DNA of 64,000 nt from Doris montereyensis (GCA_037039925.1 JAXRKP010000253.1:146001-210000); one strand, 5' to 3'. Counted from the first letter of the stretch, positions 28,201-37,300 are shown. A program made the numbers and translations. Notes: a model not told the origin generated them from the letters alone.

Positions 28201-29074
28201 ACACGTAGGCCTTCTAAATGTGTAAAATCCAAGTATGAATATAAATTTGACCTACATGATTTTAGGCCTACTAAACTGTAGGTTTATCAAACAAATAACA
28301 TTATATTTATCATCAACCCTTAACCCCCCCCAATATAGTATGATAATTAAAACTAGAATCTAAAAGAATTGTACATACTTTTTAAAAGTTATATTCATTT
28401 CTGGGTCAAACGGGACATCATTTCTTTTGAGTGCCGCCCGCCACCATTTAAAGTTAATAAATAGCTTCGACTCCTTATTTATTTCTAAATAGATGACTGT
28501 GTCCCAATAAAGGTTTTCTTTCGACGGAAATATGATTTCTTGATCTAAAGATGGTTTGATGTGTAATATCGCTTCTCATTGAATTTTACTCATTAATGAA
28601 AAATACATGGGATGCCGGAGAATGCTAGTATATCTAATCCTTCCCTCATTTCAACAATTGCTTTACCAGCACATCAAGACTAGCTTTTATAATATAATAA
28701 AATTATAATTATAAGAGAATCTGGCTCTAGATCTAGATCCAAGTTCTCACACTCACAGAAGCAGATCGATTAGATCTGAATTTGTATTTAGATCTAGTTA
28801 TAGGGTCACATATGACCAGATCAATCAAGATGTAGCGATATGAAGATCTAGATATGTTATAGAAATCTATAATACAATACACAATTCTCAATGGACACTA
28901 CTACTACTAATACAACACAACATGAGATGAGCAAGATCATGAAGATTAGCGTACTTCCTCCCTTCTCTTTTGCCATCTTTGGCATGGACTCTCCTCCAAG
29001 ACCTCTTCATCGTCCTCTGAATCATCCCCACTGTCAGGTTTGTCTTCTTTTGACTCCTGCTCGGCGTCAGCCAT
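10169..29074 (-). CDS. NRBP1: NRBP1/MADM pseudokinase gene (15 coding exons, spliced)
   Basis: Nuclear receptor-binding protein, a catalytically dead kinase-like adaptor linked in other animals to trafficking, growth control and ubiquitin-ligase substrate recruitment. Coding exons: 28955-29074, 24857-24979, 24454-24555, 22846-22935, 22042-22082, 21403-21497, 19746-19828, 19128-19186, 18750-18851, 18120-18251, 16862-16967, 16220-16270, 14851-15004, 14002-14150, 10169-10225. The product is about 488 residues (human 535). Order: acidic N-terminus with EESPCQRWQKRREE (res. 27-40); pseudokinase domain about 50-315; variable linker; conserved C-terminal helical region (LTLLLRFDDQINRQL). Kinase residues are lost as in the family: VVWNEV replaces the VAIK lysine strand (64-69), HGN replaces HRD (170-172), GSV replaces DFG (189-191). 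All joins are GT-AG and in phase once three one-base deletions (exons 7, 10, 14) are allowed for. It is divergent from PPM1G. Identity is very secure; the last exon is less so. Confidence 0.95.
10445..10710 (-). mobile_element. SINE family A copy 1 (tRNA-derived), NRBP1 last intron
   Basis: The minus strand starts with a tRNA-like head: A box around TAGCCTTGTGGTTAGAC, B box GGTTTGAATCC. The body contains ACAAATGGGTACTAGC and GACTAGCATCCCG. The same family recurs at 20430, 26950, 35793 and 46764. Confidence 0.8.
10772..11527. mobile_element. Tigger/pogo-like non-autonomous DNA transposon
   Basis: Imperfect terminal inverted repeats: left CACTCAAACCTCGCTCTACT, right (inverse) CACTCAAATCTCGTTATACC. 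The CNNNNGAACCTCG-type ends resemble the Tigger/pogo group. A segment near 10995-11045 (GCCGGTAGAATCTAGTTTGA) recurs inverted at 49683-49740. A LINE tail fragment may be nested at 11312-11400. Confidence 0.6.
11906..12530. mobile_element. piggyBac-like non-autonomous element
   Basis: Ends CCCTTTCCTGCCTAA (left) and, inverted, CCCAATCCTGCCTAA (right), flanked by CTAA (11902-11905) and TTAA (12531-12534). CCC termini against a TTAA target are typical of piggyBac. It is about 625 bp with no intact transposase. Confidence 0.65.
12815..12970. repeat. Degenerate short tandem repeat
   Basis: Diverged repeats of a motif like ATAACACCTTTAGGCAAA(N)GATCAAAATT, roughly four copies, in the last NRBP1 intron. 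Confidence 0.55.
13022..13235 (+). mobile_element. SINE family C copy 1 (tRNA-derived)
   Basis: The tRNA-like head has TAGTCCAGAAGCAAGGTGTC and CTCGACCAAAAGGTAACGG, with a B-box-like GGATTCAACTCC. The same head is at 56803. Lies in the last NRBP1 intron. Confidence 0.65.
13480..13715 (-). mobile_element. SINE family D (tRNA-derived), single copy here
   Basis: The minus strand begins GGTTGGTGGTTTAGTGGTAG (A-box-like), then GGGTTTAAGTTGAAG (B-box-like), a GC-richer body, and ends in long C/G runs (13483-13513). Confidence 0.6.
14002..14150 (-). CDS. NRBP1: NRBP1 coding exon 14, frame broken by one base
   Basis: Starts ISRLEDNPLP, then a one-base shift leads into LTLLLRFDDQINRQLRCEIN and ESLADDLVYHGFINE, the conserved C-terminal region. 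The shift maps to the C run at 14121-14124 (four C; five restore the frame). Acceptor CACAG, donor GTTTGT. Confidence 0.92.
14851..15004 (-). CDS. NRBP1: NRBP1 coding exon 13
   Basis: Begins KNGIYPLTAFS, strongly conserved, continues through a variable proline-rich linker and ends with SETPEPYDVESRMIISMTCH. Acceptor CCCAG, donor GTAAGA, exit phase 0. Confidence 0.94.
16220..16270 (-). CDS. NRBP1: NRBP1 coding exon 12
   Basis: A 51-nt exon coding VSQTPVLELDKLLDDV, equivalent to the human SPALELDKFLEDV. Acceptor CACAG, donor GTGAGT, phase 2 to phase 2. Confidence 0.93.
16740..16875. repeat. 48-bp tandem repeat carrying the NRBP1 exon 11 splice donor
   Basis: Three copies of GATGCAGAAGTCACTTACTTC separated by an AT spacer (AATAAAATAAAAAATTAATT...). 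On the minus strand each copy reads GAAGTAAGTGA, the exon 11 end and donor; the third is the real one at 16861-16862. The two downstream copies are intronic. Confidence 0.9.
16862..16967 (-). CDS. NRBP1: NRBP1 coding exon 11
   Basis: Codes ALLGDTVAETAHTAKTDDPN then RVIAEIPRNDQLIQWK; VIAEIP matches the human VLAEIP. Acceptor TGAAG, donor GTAAGT. Two further copies of the donor region lie directly downstream in a tandem repeat. Confidence 0.9.
17760..17955 (-). repeat. Possible SINE-like repeat in NRBP1 intron 10
   Basis: A GC-richer island within AT-rich intron, with a tRNA-like stretch on the minus strand (GGCTTAACCGGTCCGTCGCG). Only one copy is seen, so family membership is unproven. Confidence 0.3.
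18120..18251 (-). CDS. NRBP1: NRBP1 coding exon 10, frame broken by one base
   Basis: Reads DFLRSCLARDPNLR, then a one-base shift is needed for PTARELLFHKVLFEVHSLKL and VAAHKLVKSS. The missing base is a C in the run at 18209-18210 (two C present, three expected). Acceptor ATCAG, donor GTGAGT. Confidence 0.92.
18750..18851 (-). CDS. NRBP1: NRBP1 coding exon 9
   Basis: 34 codons from MATLGFQPSGDQPTLVQ to SLELVENPLQK, matching the family's LLEDPLQ segment. Acceptor TTCAG, donor GTAAGT, phase 0 at both ends. Confidence 0.93.
19128..19186 (-). CDS. NRBP1: NRBP1 coding exon 8
   Basis: Codes GSEQMTTKVDIYSFGMCALE; the VDIYSFGMCALE core is nearly invariant in the family. Acceptor TCAAG, donor GTGAGA, exit phase 0. 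Confidence 0.94.
19559..19685 (-). mobile_element. RTE-like LINE 3' end, copy 1 (NRBP1 intron 7)
   Basis: Shares CAGTTCCCATTCTACCTTTC, GGTTCAGATGCCCGAGATGA and GGATGCCCTGTCCTG with the 3' end of the larger LINE at 36690. 5'-truncated with a short AAAG-type tail on the minus strand. Confidence 0.8.
19746..19828 (-). CDS. NRBP1: NRBP1 coding exon 7, frame broken by one base
   Basis: Reads VAPDAIHHHVKTYREDLK, then must shift by one base to give MHYSAPEFE, the family's activation-segment/APE region. The break is in the A run at 19775-19778 (four A on the minus strand; five restore the frame and the expected 84-nt length). The exon is closely flanked on both sides by LINE 3' ends. Confidence 0.9.
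19972..20255 (-). mobile_element. RTE-like LINE 3' end, copy 2 (NRBP1 intron 6)
   Basis: The same 3' end as 36690-36960, longer than copy 1 (to CCCAAACCATCTCAATTGAT). Same orientation as copy 1 and about 145 nt from exon 7 on its other side. Confidence 0.8.
20430..20640 (-). mobile_element. SINE family A copy 2
   Basis: tRNA-like head on the minus strand (TTGCCTAGTGTTTAGGGTGC; B box GGGTTTGAATCC) and body ACCCAGGTGCAAATGGGTAC. Lies in NRBP1 intron 6. Confidence 0.75.
21078..21148. repeat. Near-perfect inverted repeat (hairpin) in NRBP1 intron 6
   Basis: Arms of about 33 bp (CTGTTACACGCTAAAAACAG, then CCTGGAGACCACT) with two mismatches around a very short spacer. CAGTGGTCTCC also occurs at 20312, so this is probably the end of a decayed inverted-repeat transposon. 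Confidence 0.85.
21403..21497 (-). CDS. NRBP1: NRBP1 coding exon 6
   Basis: Codes SYLHSCDPPIIHGNLTTETI then YIQHNGLIKIGS. HGN replaces the catalytic HRD, and IGS(V) replaces DFG, both hallmark pseudokinase changes. Acceptor CACAG, donor GTAAGA, exit phase 1. Confidence 0.95.
22042..22082 (-). CDS. NRBP1: NRBP1 coding exon 5 (41 nt)
   Basis: A short exon coding AWKRWCTQILSAL plus two bases of a split serine codon. Acceptor CTCAG, donor GTAGGT. It was found by homology and is too short to stand out as a reading frame. Confidence 0.93.
22846..22935 (-). CDS. NRBP1: NRBP1 coding exon 4
   Basis: 30 codons, VIFISEYMSSGNLRQFLKKT then KKNNKTFQLK, covering the hinge and alpha-D. Acceptor TGCAG, donor GTAAAT, phase 0 at both ends. 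Confidence 0.95.
24454..24555 (-). CDS. NRBP1: NRBP1 coding exon 3
   Basis: 34 codons, DKIRQVFDNLCQLDHPNI then IKFHKYWTDTKSEKPR, the alpha-C region of the pseudokinase fold. Acceptor CTCAG, donor GTGAGT, phase 0 at both ends. Confidence 0.95.
24857..24979 (-). CDS. NRBP1: NRBP1 coding exon 2
   Basis: 41 codons beginning VDQRDVPGIDSAFLAMDTEE and including VVWNEVQFSEKR. The asparagine in VVWNEV sits where active kinases carry the ATP-binding lysine. The acceptor is TTTAG and the donor GTTTGC, both phase 0. Confidence 0.95.
25507..26238. mobile_element. Tigger/pogo-like element with a nested insert, NRBP1 intron 1
   Basis: Left end CAGTAGAACCTCTCAAATCA, right end (inverse) CAGTGGAACCTCTCTAATCG, typical of pogo/Tigger termini. 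No transposase frame remains. The inner block 25575-25690 resembles the 5' end of the LINE at 39720-39930. Confidence 0.65.
25575..25690 (+). mobile_element. Fragment related to the LINE 5' region at 39.7-39.9 kb
   Basis: Shares GTGGACAGGTAAGCACCTGT, ACGAGTCTCCTGCTGCC and ACCAAAGGCTAAGGGA with the inverse complement of 39780-39905. Nested inside the Tigger-like element. Confidence 0.6.
26950..27240 (-). mobile_element. SINE family A copy 3, NRBP1 intron 1
   Basis: The best-preserved tRNA-like head on the minus strand: TGGCCTAGTCGTTGGGCTGC (A box) and GAGTTCGAATCC (B box). Body ACCCAGGTGCAAATGGGTAC and GACTGGCGTCCTGTCCAG. Confidence 0.85.
27759..27971 (+). mobile_element. Non-LTR retrotransposon fragment (EN-RT linker)
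   Basis: Reads IEDPKSKAELLNDQFSSPFS, resembling the KAE.LN.QF.S.F motif just before the reverse-transcriptase domain in Jockey/I-like LINEs. Short and solitary. Confidence 0.45.
28955..29074 (-). CDS. NRBP1: NRBP1 coding exon 1
   Basis: The start is the ATG at 29074, the first in-frame ATG, with G at -3 and G at +4. It gives 40 codons: an acidic leader (SGDDSEDDEE) and then the conserved EESPCQRWQKRREE. The donor GTACGC follows in phase 0. The frame stays open upstream to about 29203 but without another ATG. Confidence 0.93.
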
Positions 29075-29187
29075 CTCTGTCAGACAAACAGATGTCAAAC
29101 AGGAAAATAATCCACGATACAACCAACTTCTACGCTGAGACGGACGAGGCCTACTGCGTTTGAACCAGAAATGATACAATGCTCGTT

Positions 29188-29196
29188 CACTTCCGG
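29188..29196 (-). promoter_or_regulatory. ETS-type motif upstream of NRBP1
   Basis: CACTTCCGG on the plus strand (CCGGAAGTG on the gene's strand) about 115 nt upstream of the NRBP1 ATG. Such sites are common in TATA-less housekeeping and bidirectional promoters. No TATA box is evident. Motif match only. Confidence 0.4.
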
Positions 29197-29204
29197 GTTT
29201 CACA

Positions 29205-30340
29205 GTTTGCCATGATTATCGTTCCTGGCTAGGCATCCATTCATGAATAAATAAACAAAAAAATACTAACCAAAAAATCCTCCCAAACCATGGCCACCGA
29301 CAAGTCAGCAGTAGAGATAACTATGCTCAAACTACAACCAATCCTGACCTGATTATAAAGAAGCTATGAAAAATGCAGAATTTAAGCTCACATATAACAT
29401 AATAATATTATGAAACACTAAAATGTAAAGATAATGTAATTGAAAGCCGAAACATGTACAAGTACATGTATATAAATGTAATTACCCTTCCGTTAAAATG
29501 TGGCATACACGTAGGCCCTAAGCCACCTTATCCATCTTAATGTATGCCCTTACATGTACATGTATGTGTATTGTCTCATATAGTAATAACCATAACGGTT
29601 ATTGCCTTTGTCATAAATACAATAAAATAAGACAATCAAGCAACAACAACGATAACAACAACAATAAAACACAAAAAACAAAAAAACCCATGAAAGTCGT
29701 GAATTCACGATTGTAAAAATCAAACATTCAAATCATATCACCAATAAAGCATCCGCCTTCAGCCCCCCCCCCCCCCAACCCCAAACATCCCTCCCAAAAA
29801 CAAAAATACATTTAAAAAAAAACCCAAAGCAACTACCTTTTACCAGACCGATACACAATAATACAAAACCAAACAGAAAAGGAAACAAAAAAAGAATTTT
29901 GTAAAAGCCTGAAAATAGAATACGAAAGAAAGTACAATTGGAAAAGACTTCTATAAGCTCTAACCTCTCTTTTTTGCCAAATACATAATGTTTCACCGTA
30001 AAAAAAAAATCAACCCCATATAATTATGATACCAAGCCCTACATTGCAAGGCTCCTATAGACTACAGCTTTCTATCCAACACCATTCCTTCCCCATAGAT
30101 AACACAGACACACACACACACAAACATACCAATACACACGGACACATAAAGGAAAACATCACTCAGGCAGAATGGGACGGAACGAAGACGTATCGAACAG
30201 GCGCAAATTTGAGAACAAGGACATAATCCTGGATAGAAGGTAAGCTGTGATTATTAGAGTAGTTTGGGGACCAAGCTGAAACACACACGCATCTATACAA
30301 ACACCTACACACACTTTCATTAACTGAACACATCCTTTCC
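29205..30340. other. Intergenic region proximal to NRBP1
   Basis: AT-rich with a C run (29764-29776) and CA-rich patches (about 30105-30125). No coding sequence recognised; it probably contains NRBP1 5' UTR and promoter. Confidence 0.35.
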
Positions 30341-30345
30341 TTTCA

Positions 30346-30464
<119 letters not shown>

Positions 30465-30811
30465 TTGATTATCGATTCAGATTATATACAATCAAACACG
30501 GCTAAATACACCTGCACGGAAATTTGTACAGAACTTCGAGAAATAATCATTATTAATGAAGGAACACTACTTTTGAAAGGAAGAGATTTCCATTTACCAG
30601 ATAAGCCTATAGAGTGGATTTCAGAAAGCATAAAACAACACCAAAACTAAAGTGCCACCAGCCTACAATTCTCTGACACAATACATGAAGTAGGATGAAG
30701 CCAAATAATCAACTCTGCCACAGGAATCAAAACAATAGATATAGTCTTTATAAACAATCCATGGCTAAGTAAGCGAATCAACATAATCCCTGGCACAGCA
30801 GACCATGAATC

Positions 30812-30822
<11 letters not shown>
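30465..30822 (+). mobile_element. LINE endonuclease fragment (Jockey-like)
   Basis: One frame with two stops reads LLKGRDFHLPDKPIEWISES, SATSLQFSDTIHEVG, ATGIKTIDIVFINNPWLSKR and INIIPGTADHES. This matches the C-terminal half of a LINE endonuclease (GGDFNLP...LDL..TN.P...V..IPGISDHE), with the catalytic Asn region altered. A TA microsatellite starts right after SDH-equivalent residues. Confidence 0.7.

Positions 30823-30888
<66 letters not shown>
30814..30888. repeat. (TA)n microsatellite
   Basis: About 75 bp of TA repeat between an endonuclease fragment (plus) and a LINE 3' end (minus). Confidence 0.97.
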
Positions 30889-30889
<1 letters not shown>

Positions 30890-30895
30890 CATAAA

Positions 30896-32643
30896 ATCTT
30901 ACTTACTTACTTATCCTTGTGGTGCTTGGGCAGCATATAAGGCCGACACAGTGGATCGCCATTGAACACGATCAAATGTCAATTTTGTCATCTGCCCCCA
31001 CGTCCATCCCTAGGTCTTCAGCTCTTTTTCGATGCTTCTCCTCCAGGTTTCTAGCGGGCGACCTCTCTTCCTTGTTCCCTGAGGGGTCCATCTGAGGGCT
31101 ATTTTAGGGATGGCATCAGCATTCATTCTAAGGATGCGACCAGTCCAATTCCATCTTCTCCTCTTCATAATCTGGGATATTGACTCCAGTGATGTTCTTT
31201 CTTGAAGGTCGTTGTTTGATATCGTGTTTGGCCACAATATTTTGAGGATTTTTCTGAGACATTTGTTTTGAAAGGTGTCCAGCTTTCTACATATGTTATT
31301 TGTTGTTTTCCAAGATTCAGCACCATAAGGGACAGCTAGAATGTTAGATTTGTGGAATCTGAGTTTTGTTTTAACTGAGATTTTTCTTGAATTCCAAATA
31401 TTATTCAGTGATCCAAATACTTTTCTTGCTTTTGTTAACCTTTCTTTGATCTCATCTTCAGAATTTCCATTTTTAGTAATTTTACTTCCGAGATATGTGA
31501 AAGCTTGTATATCCTCAATCTCCTTGTTTCCAAGTTTTACCGGTCGTTTCGATTTGTTGTTCATCCTCATCATTGTTGTTTTTCCAATATTTATGTGAAG
31601 CCCCAGTTTTTGTACATTGTTATCAACTCGCTGTGTTTTGGTTTGTATATCTGTGATGTTCTGTGACAGGAGTACAACATCATCAGCAAAATCAAGGTCA
31701 TCTAATATCTCAGTGAATGTCCACCTTAGTCATGTTTTCTTATTTTCAACAGATTCCTTCATAATCCAATCGAAAGCAAAGCAGAATAAAAAAGGTGATA
31801 TAGCGCAGCTCTGTTTCACACCTGTATTGACGTTTATGCTCTCCGTCAATTTATTTCCACAGATTACTTTAGCATGGAAATCTCTGTAAAGCAGTTTGAT
31901 TATCCATCTACCTTGGAGGGAATGCCATAGTGTCATAGGATGTGTACACTTTCGAAAGCCTTTTCAAAATCTACAAAATTTGAGTACAGGGGAGCATTCC
32001 ATTCTTGCATTGCTCAAAAATTTGTCTAAGAGTGAATATATGGTTTGAGCAAGAATGGCCTTTTCTAAATCCTGCTTGCTGCTTTCTAAGTTTTAGTTCG
32101 ACAGTAGGGTTTATACGGTTTAGTAATATTTTGCTGAAAATTTTGCTGGTGATAGAGAGTAGCATGCTCCCCCCCCCCCCCCCCCCCCAATTATCACATT
32201 TAGAAAGATCTCCCTTTTTTCTTGAACTATGCTTTGTAATATTTTAGATTTTAGGGGTCATTTCTTTTTCTATCTTAATCATTTCCGCTGTCACCTGATC
32301 GTCACCTGCTGCTTTCCTGTTTTGAGACTCTATTGCCTTTTTATTTCGTCTAAAGTTGGGGGTAGTGTGTTGATGTCCAAGTCATTTTCTGCAGGTTTAA
32401 TGACTGTGCCGAGCCTTGGCGTTTCTCTGTTTAAGTCACACATCCGAAATGCGCTTTCCATCTGTTCATTTGGTCTGTTTTGCTCGAGAGTAAATTTCCT
32501 TGCGTGTCCTTGATCGGTGTGTCATTTTTCTTATATCCTTTGGAAAGTGCTTTAGCTGTCTGATATAGAGTCTTCATATCTTGTCCGTGGCTTGCTTTTT
32601 CTGCTCTTTCTGCTAACATGTCATAGTAAGCTTTCTTGTCCAA
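30896..32643 (-). mobile_element. 5'-truncated LINE reverse transcriptase (decayed)
   Basis: Minus-strand frames in order: linker (32643-32431); RT LLSITSKIFSKILLNRI and QQAGFRKGHSCSNHIFTLRQ (32165-31971); GVKQSCAISPFLFCFAFDWI (31936-31730); and C-terminal FTYLGSKITKNGNSEDEIKE and RKRGRPLETWRRSIEKELKT (31573-31010). The 3' end carries a TAAG-type tail (30896-30912). Frame breaks and a C run (32170-32188) make it inactive. Confidence 0.88.
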
Positions 32644-32777
32644 TGTAAACCAAAAAGTGTATAAAGTGTTTTAAATCATCATACCAAAAATCACAATAGC
32701 CGTGTGAAAATCCATTTTCAGATGAAGTTTTAAAAAAAATGTAAGCCTACAGAAAAAACAAGAGGATTTAAACCTTT

Positions 32778-33860
32778 TTGTCCCTTCCGCAGATTTATCC
32801 TTACTGTGGTCCCATCTTCATTCCTATCTGTCACCCTGACGATGGGCTGTTCTCGGATGATTTTTCTACCCAAAAGGAGGTACTCTCCTTCACAATCTTC
32901 TCAATACAATCAACGTTAATAAGCAGCAAAGCCTGTTGGTTTAGATCTACTTCTTCTACGAGGAAAGCAGTAACAAACAGAAAGTTGTGGACTCTTAGCT
33001 GTCATACTGCTTACAGACGCGACTCAATGTGGCGAGCTACAACATGTAAACAAAAAGCCCGCACTGCTTTTGGGATAGGCGTAGACAATCCTGTTTTGAT
33101 CAAAGCAGCATTGTCAAAAGACAGCATCATGTAACCACACCCTCCCCATTTTAAGGATGTGGAACAAACTGCTAACGGAAATTAAACTCAGTAGTAGCAA
33201 TGAAGACTTTAAACACAGAATTGAACAAATCACAATTCAAAAATAGATGAAATTTGCGATTAAATTAAAAAAAAAAACATGCATGAATTAGAAATACATG
33301 TAGGCCTACTCAAGAATTGAGTTGGTCAATTATTATTATGACCGTATTATTATGAAAAAGTAGAAGAAAAAAAGAACAAGAAGAAGAAGGAGGAGGAGGA
33401 GGAGATACAATTAGAAATAAATGACAACCACAATGTTATTACAAAGAAAACCCCAAAAACAAAGAAAACCAAGCAAAAATTAAGTAAAACTGATGGACGG
33501 ATCATATTTTAACTCGCTCACCCCACCCTCTGCTTCTTCTTCCCACCCTCTCAAAAAAAAAGAAAGAAAAGCGACAAGAGAAAAATATTCAGTGTCTGAA
33601 AGATGGGCAAAAGAATGAAACTATTTAAAATTACAAAGCAAAGAAGAAAAAAACCCTGTTTATCATAAATAAACTAATAAATCAATGGCTATCCTTGATG
33701 AAGAGGATTATAGCCTTCTTTAAATTAATCGAGAAACAATATAAACCCAAAATGTGATGTACAGTACAAATGTGTGTACATTATAATGTAATTATAGTTC
33801 AATGTTTCTATTAAGTTCGTTGCTTAACTTCATTTGCCTCCAAACGATCGTAATTAAAGT
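32778..33860. other. Intergenic region proximal to PPM1G
   Basis: An open plus-strand frame of 118 codons (32778-33134) resembles nothing I know and is probably chance. The rest is AT-rich with a purine (GAA/GGA) patch at 33365-33402. Confidence 0.3.
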
Positions 33861-33862
33861 TG

Positions 33863-33865
<3 letters not shown>

Positions 33866-33942
<77 letters not shown>

Positions 33943-33962
33943 CTTTTCTCTCTTTCTCTCCT
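33866..33962. repeat. (CT)n/(TCTA)n microsatellite
   Basis: About 80 bp of CT followed by four TATC units, 300 nt upstream of the PPM1G start codon. Confidence 0.97.
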
Positions 33963-34101
33963 TCTAAAGTAAATAAACATGGAGGAAAGTGCATGTCCTA
34001 GCCTAGACGATAAGATCCATTTTCCCGAATGGATGGCTGTCAACCGTTTGTTGTCTTCAGTCCAGAAGAACTCACTCAGTTGAAAATTTCATCTTTTATT
34101 G

Positions 34102-34110
34102 CACTTCCGT
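34102..34110 (+). promoter_or_regulatory. ETS-like motif upstream of PPM1G
   Basis: CACTTCCGT about 155 nt upstream of the PPM1G ATG, the counterpart of the site near NRBP1. Motif match only; the transcription start is not known. Confidence 0.3.
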
Positions 34111-34261
34111 CTAGTAAAAACCGCGTCTGGTTAATTTTCACGTGTGGAGCAAGCTGAGAGTCTTGTTTGTTGTGGGTGTAAACACTAACTCAGGAACTTC
34201 AGTAGTAATGGCTGAAAGAGATTCCCTGTCCGTAACTTCAATACTCACTCTGTTATTGACT

Positions 34262-34371
34262 ATGGGGGCATATCTATCAGCTCCCGTGACTGAAAAGAAT
34301 CTTTTGATGAACAATGCAGTGAATTCACCTACGGCGCATCCTCTATGCAGGGATGGAGAACAGCTCAGGAG
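34262..34371 (+). CDS. PPM1G: PPM1G coding exon 1, frame broken by one base
   Basis: ATG at 34262 (A at -3, G at +4) gives [12 protein letters not shown]; a one-base shift at the A run 34293-34296 then gives [24 protein letters not shown], matching the family's ASSMQGWR. With five A the exon is exactly 37 codons. The donor is GTTTGT, phase 0. An in-frame upstream ATG lies at 34208. Confidence 0.92.
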
Positions 34372-37300
34372 GTTTGTTGGTGTAAACTATAAAAAAACAG
34401 CAACCGATTCAATGCTGACCTGGCAGTCTCAATTTTATCGTAGTAGTGAAGAAGACAATTTGTTCAAAACATCAGACCAATTCTCCATAACTTAGATCTA
34501 TATCTAGATTGTGACTAGTTTAGATACTACTCTCTAGGCATAGATATTTATACTAGATCTAGATCTAGAATCTAGTACAAGTACAAGAAGTAATTAAGAT
34601 CTACTTGATCTAAATTTAGATCTAGAGAATCATTAACATGCCTTGGTTTCCGATCTCTTAAAAAGGCCATCTTGTTCTGTTTTCCTCCGTCAAGATCCAA
34701 TGCGAAGGCTCACTGTAGTGAAACCGGCTTATTCACAAGTAAAATATGTCTGCGACACAATTCTTTAAATGGTGTTAAACTGCAGTCTTCTTCTTCTCTT
34801 TTTTTACGTCAAGTTTCCCATTTTAGTCGGGCTGTGACTGGGAATGACTTCTCCATCTGGCCCTATTTGTCGTCTGAGTCTGGATTCTAGCTGTGAAAAA
34901 GTGGCATCTCTATGAAGTCTAAAGATAACCCAACCATTAAAAGATTACACGCGATTCACACACATTTAGATTTGACATCTTGATCTAGATTCAATTCACC
35001 TTGATAGGTTAAGAGAGAGAAAGGTCAGTTCTTTGCTACTAGAATATAATAGGCCTATCACAGTATTCGCAGGCCCTCATCGATCACCCAATCAACACAT
35101 TTTTGTTCCTCCTTAGTGAGAACACTTTTGGACACTGTGTCTAAGACTGTCTATGGGGTGTTGCTCCTCATGTTATCCCCAAATGTTGTCTTGGGAATTA
35201 TCAAAATGCCTGACAGCCTTGTCAAGGGTAATGTTTTTTGCTGCTGCCAAGTATTTATATTCTGTCTCTGAATAAGAGACAATAAGACAAACCATTGGTC
35301 CTTACGAAGACCTCCTCACCACTGTCAAACGGTGCAAAATGAAATGGTTTGGACGCTTGGTGAGAGAAGGAGGGCTTCCAAAAACCGTGCTTCAAGGAAC
35401 TGTCAGAGGAGGTAGAAGAGGCAGACAAAAGAAGAGATGGGAGGAAAATATCACTGAATGGACGGGCCTAAAGCTAAGTGAGCTGATGAGACGGGCGGAG
35501 GACAGGAAGGAGTGAAGAAGACTGGTTATTTGGTCATCGGTAGCGCCCCAACGGCCTCCGCCATGGGACAGATAGAAGTATTTATATATAATATAAGTGA
35601 CTTCTACTTTAAAAAAGGCCAGCACTGTTCGCCATAAATGATGAATGGACCTCCACACTATTCACCATTAATGACAAAATGGACCTCGGCACTAGTAAAT
35701 GACAAATATTTATGAATTATAACATTTATTGGCAATATCTTGTAATTATTTGACATTTATACGTTTTTATTGAAACTCCATAGAGGGACAATAAGTAAAG
35801 TTTCTTCAAGGCCGTTTTGGCCCACAAAGCTGGAGCATACTCCAGTTTTATAACGTAAGCGGAACAGGTGACAATCACCCCCTGACCAGGATGATAGTCT
35901 GATGCAGGTTATTACTCCCAAACTAGTGCTTGTACCCATTTGCACATGTGTTGAGTGGGGAAAATTTATACACGTCAGACCTAGGGTTGCTAGGATTTGA
36001 ACCAGGGACTTCATGATCCCCAGTCCGGCAGCCTAACCGCTTTGGCCACCGACGCCCGTAGGGACAATGACGAGACAAAGTTACAAAGGAAGATACAAAC
36101 AAATCTTTGGGCATCAATAGTAATGGAAGAGATGGATTTGCGACAGCTGCATCGACAAGCATGGCCTCACCATAAACAAAGCTTCTTTCTAGTGTCTTTA
36201 GTCTAGATTTTGGTCACTGGCTCTACATTTTACACAGTGGTCTCATATTTCCTGGATGATTCACACTCTCAAGAATTATAAAATTTTGGACAATTAGGTT
36301 CTAGTCGAACAAAAATGGTGGTAGTTCCATAGTTAGATATAATAATTTCAATTTCGCTAGTGACTGAAATTCAATATATAAAAATTACGCATGTCCAAAA
36401 GGAAGAGAGAAAAGATTCTTTCAATATCTTGAAATATAACCTGTTTTGGACACAACAATCCATCTAGATCTAAAATTAGCGAGTTGAGACTAAATAATGA
36501 TAAAAGAGATTTATTAATGCTCTCCCATATCTAAAAGAAATACTCAGAGTGCTTTAGAATTAAAGGTGTTCAAAATTTAACTAAAAAATAGTCTAAAAGC
36601 TGTGTGTATTAAAAATAAATCATATATATCTTCTTATTTACAATGCATGGCAAATATCCTATGAGTATTATTATGAATAAAAATTCTTTCTTTCTTTCTT
36701 TATCAGTTCCCATTCTACCTTTCGGTGTATGGGTTCAGATGCCCGAGATGACCTCTCTCCAGGATGCCCTGTCCTGGCATTTTCTGTTTCCTTCCAAAAG
36801 TTAAATTTATATGCTTCAGTGCCTCTTTTATATCTTATTCCCACTTTCTCCAAGGTCTGCCTTGGGCCTTAATACTGTATACTTATTTAGCTATTCTATT
36901 GTCATCCATTCTGTTTACATGCCCAAACCATCTCAATTAATTTGTTTCTATCATAGTTTTTATGCCATCTGCTTTGGTTTGGTCCCTTATTGTTGTGTTT
37001 CTGATTTTGCCTCTTTTAGTTTTTTCCTACTACTCTTCTTAGATATTTCATTTCGGCTGCCTGCAATCTACTGTATTCCCTAATGTCTAAGGTCCAGGTT
37101 TCACTGCCATAGAGGAGAGTTGGACAATAAACTGTATTGTATACTGCGATTTTGGTTTTTGTTGACAATTCTTGTTTACCTACAAATGCCTTTCCTAGAT
37201 GGTTATATATTGCACTTGCCTTTTGGATTCTCTGGCTGATTTCTTCTCTGAGTTTTCCCTCTGAGTCAATCATTACTCCTAAGTAATTGTAGCTTTGAAC

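Noticed and set aside
28946..29203. N-terminal extension of NRBP1 upstream of 29074
   Set aside because: The extension begins at GTG with no ATG and does not resemble the family; the ATG at 29074 has good context.
32778..33134. 118-codon plus frame between the two genes
   Set aside because: No recognisable domain, low-complexity composition and no splice partner; likely chance.
34142..34495. 117-codon plus frame as one protein
   Set aside because: Only the MGAYLS start is real; beyond 34296 the true coding frame is shifted by one base, and the end of this frame is intron.
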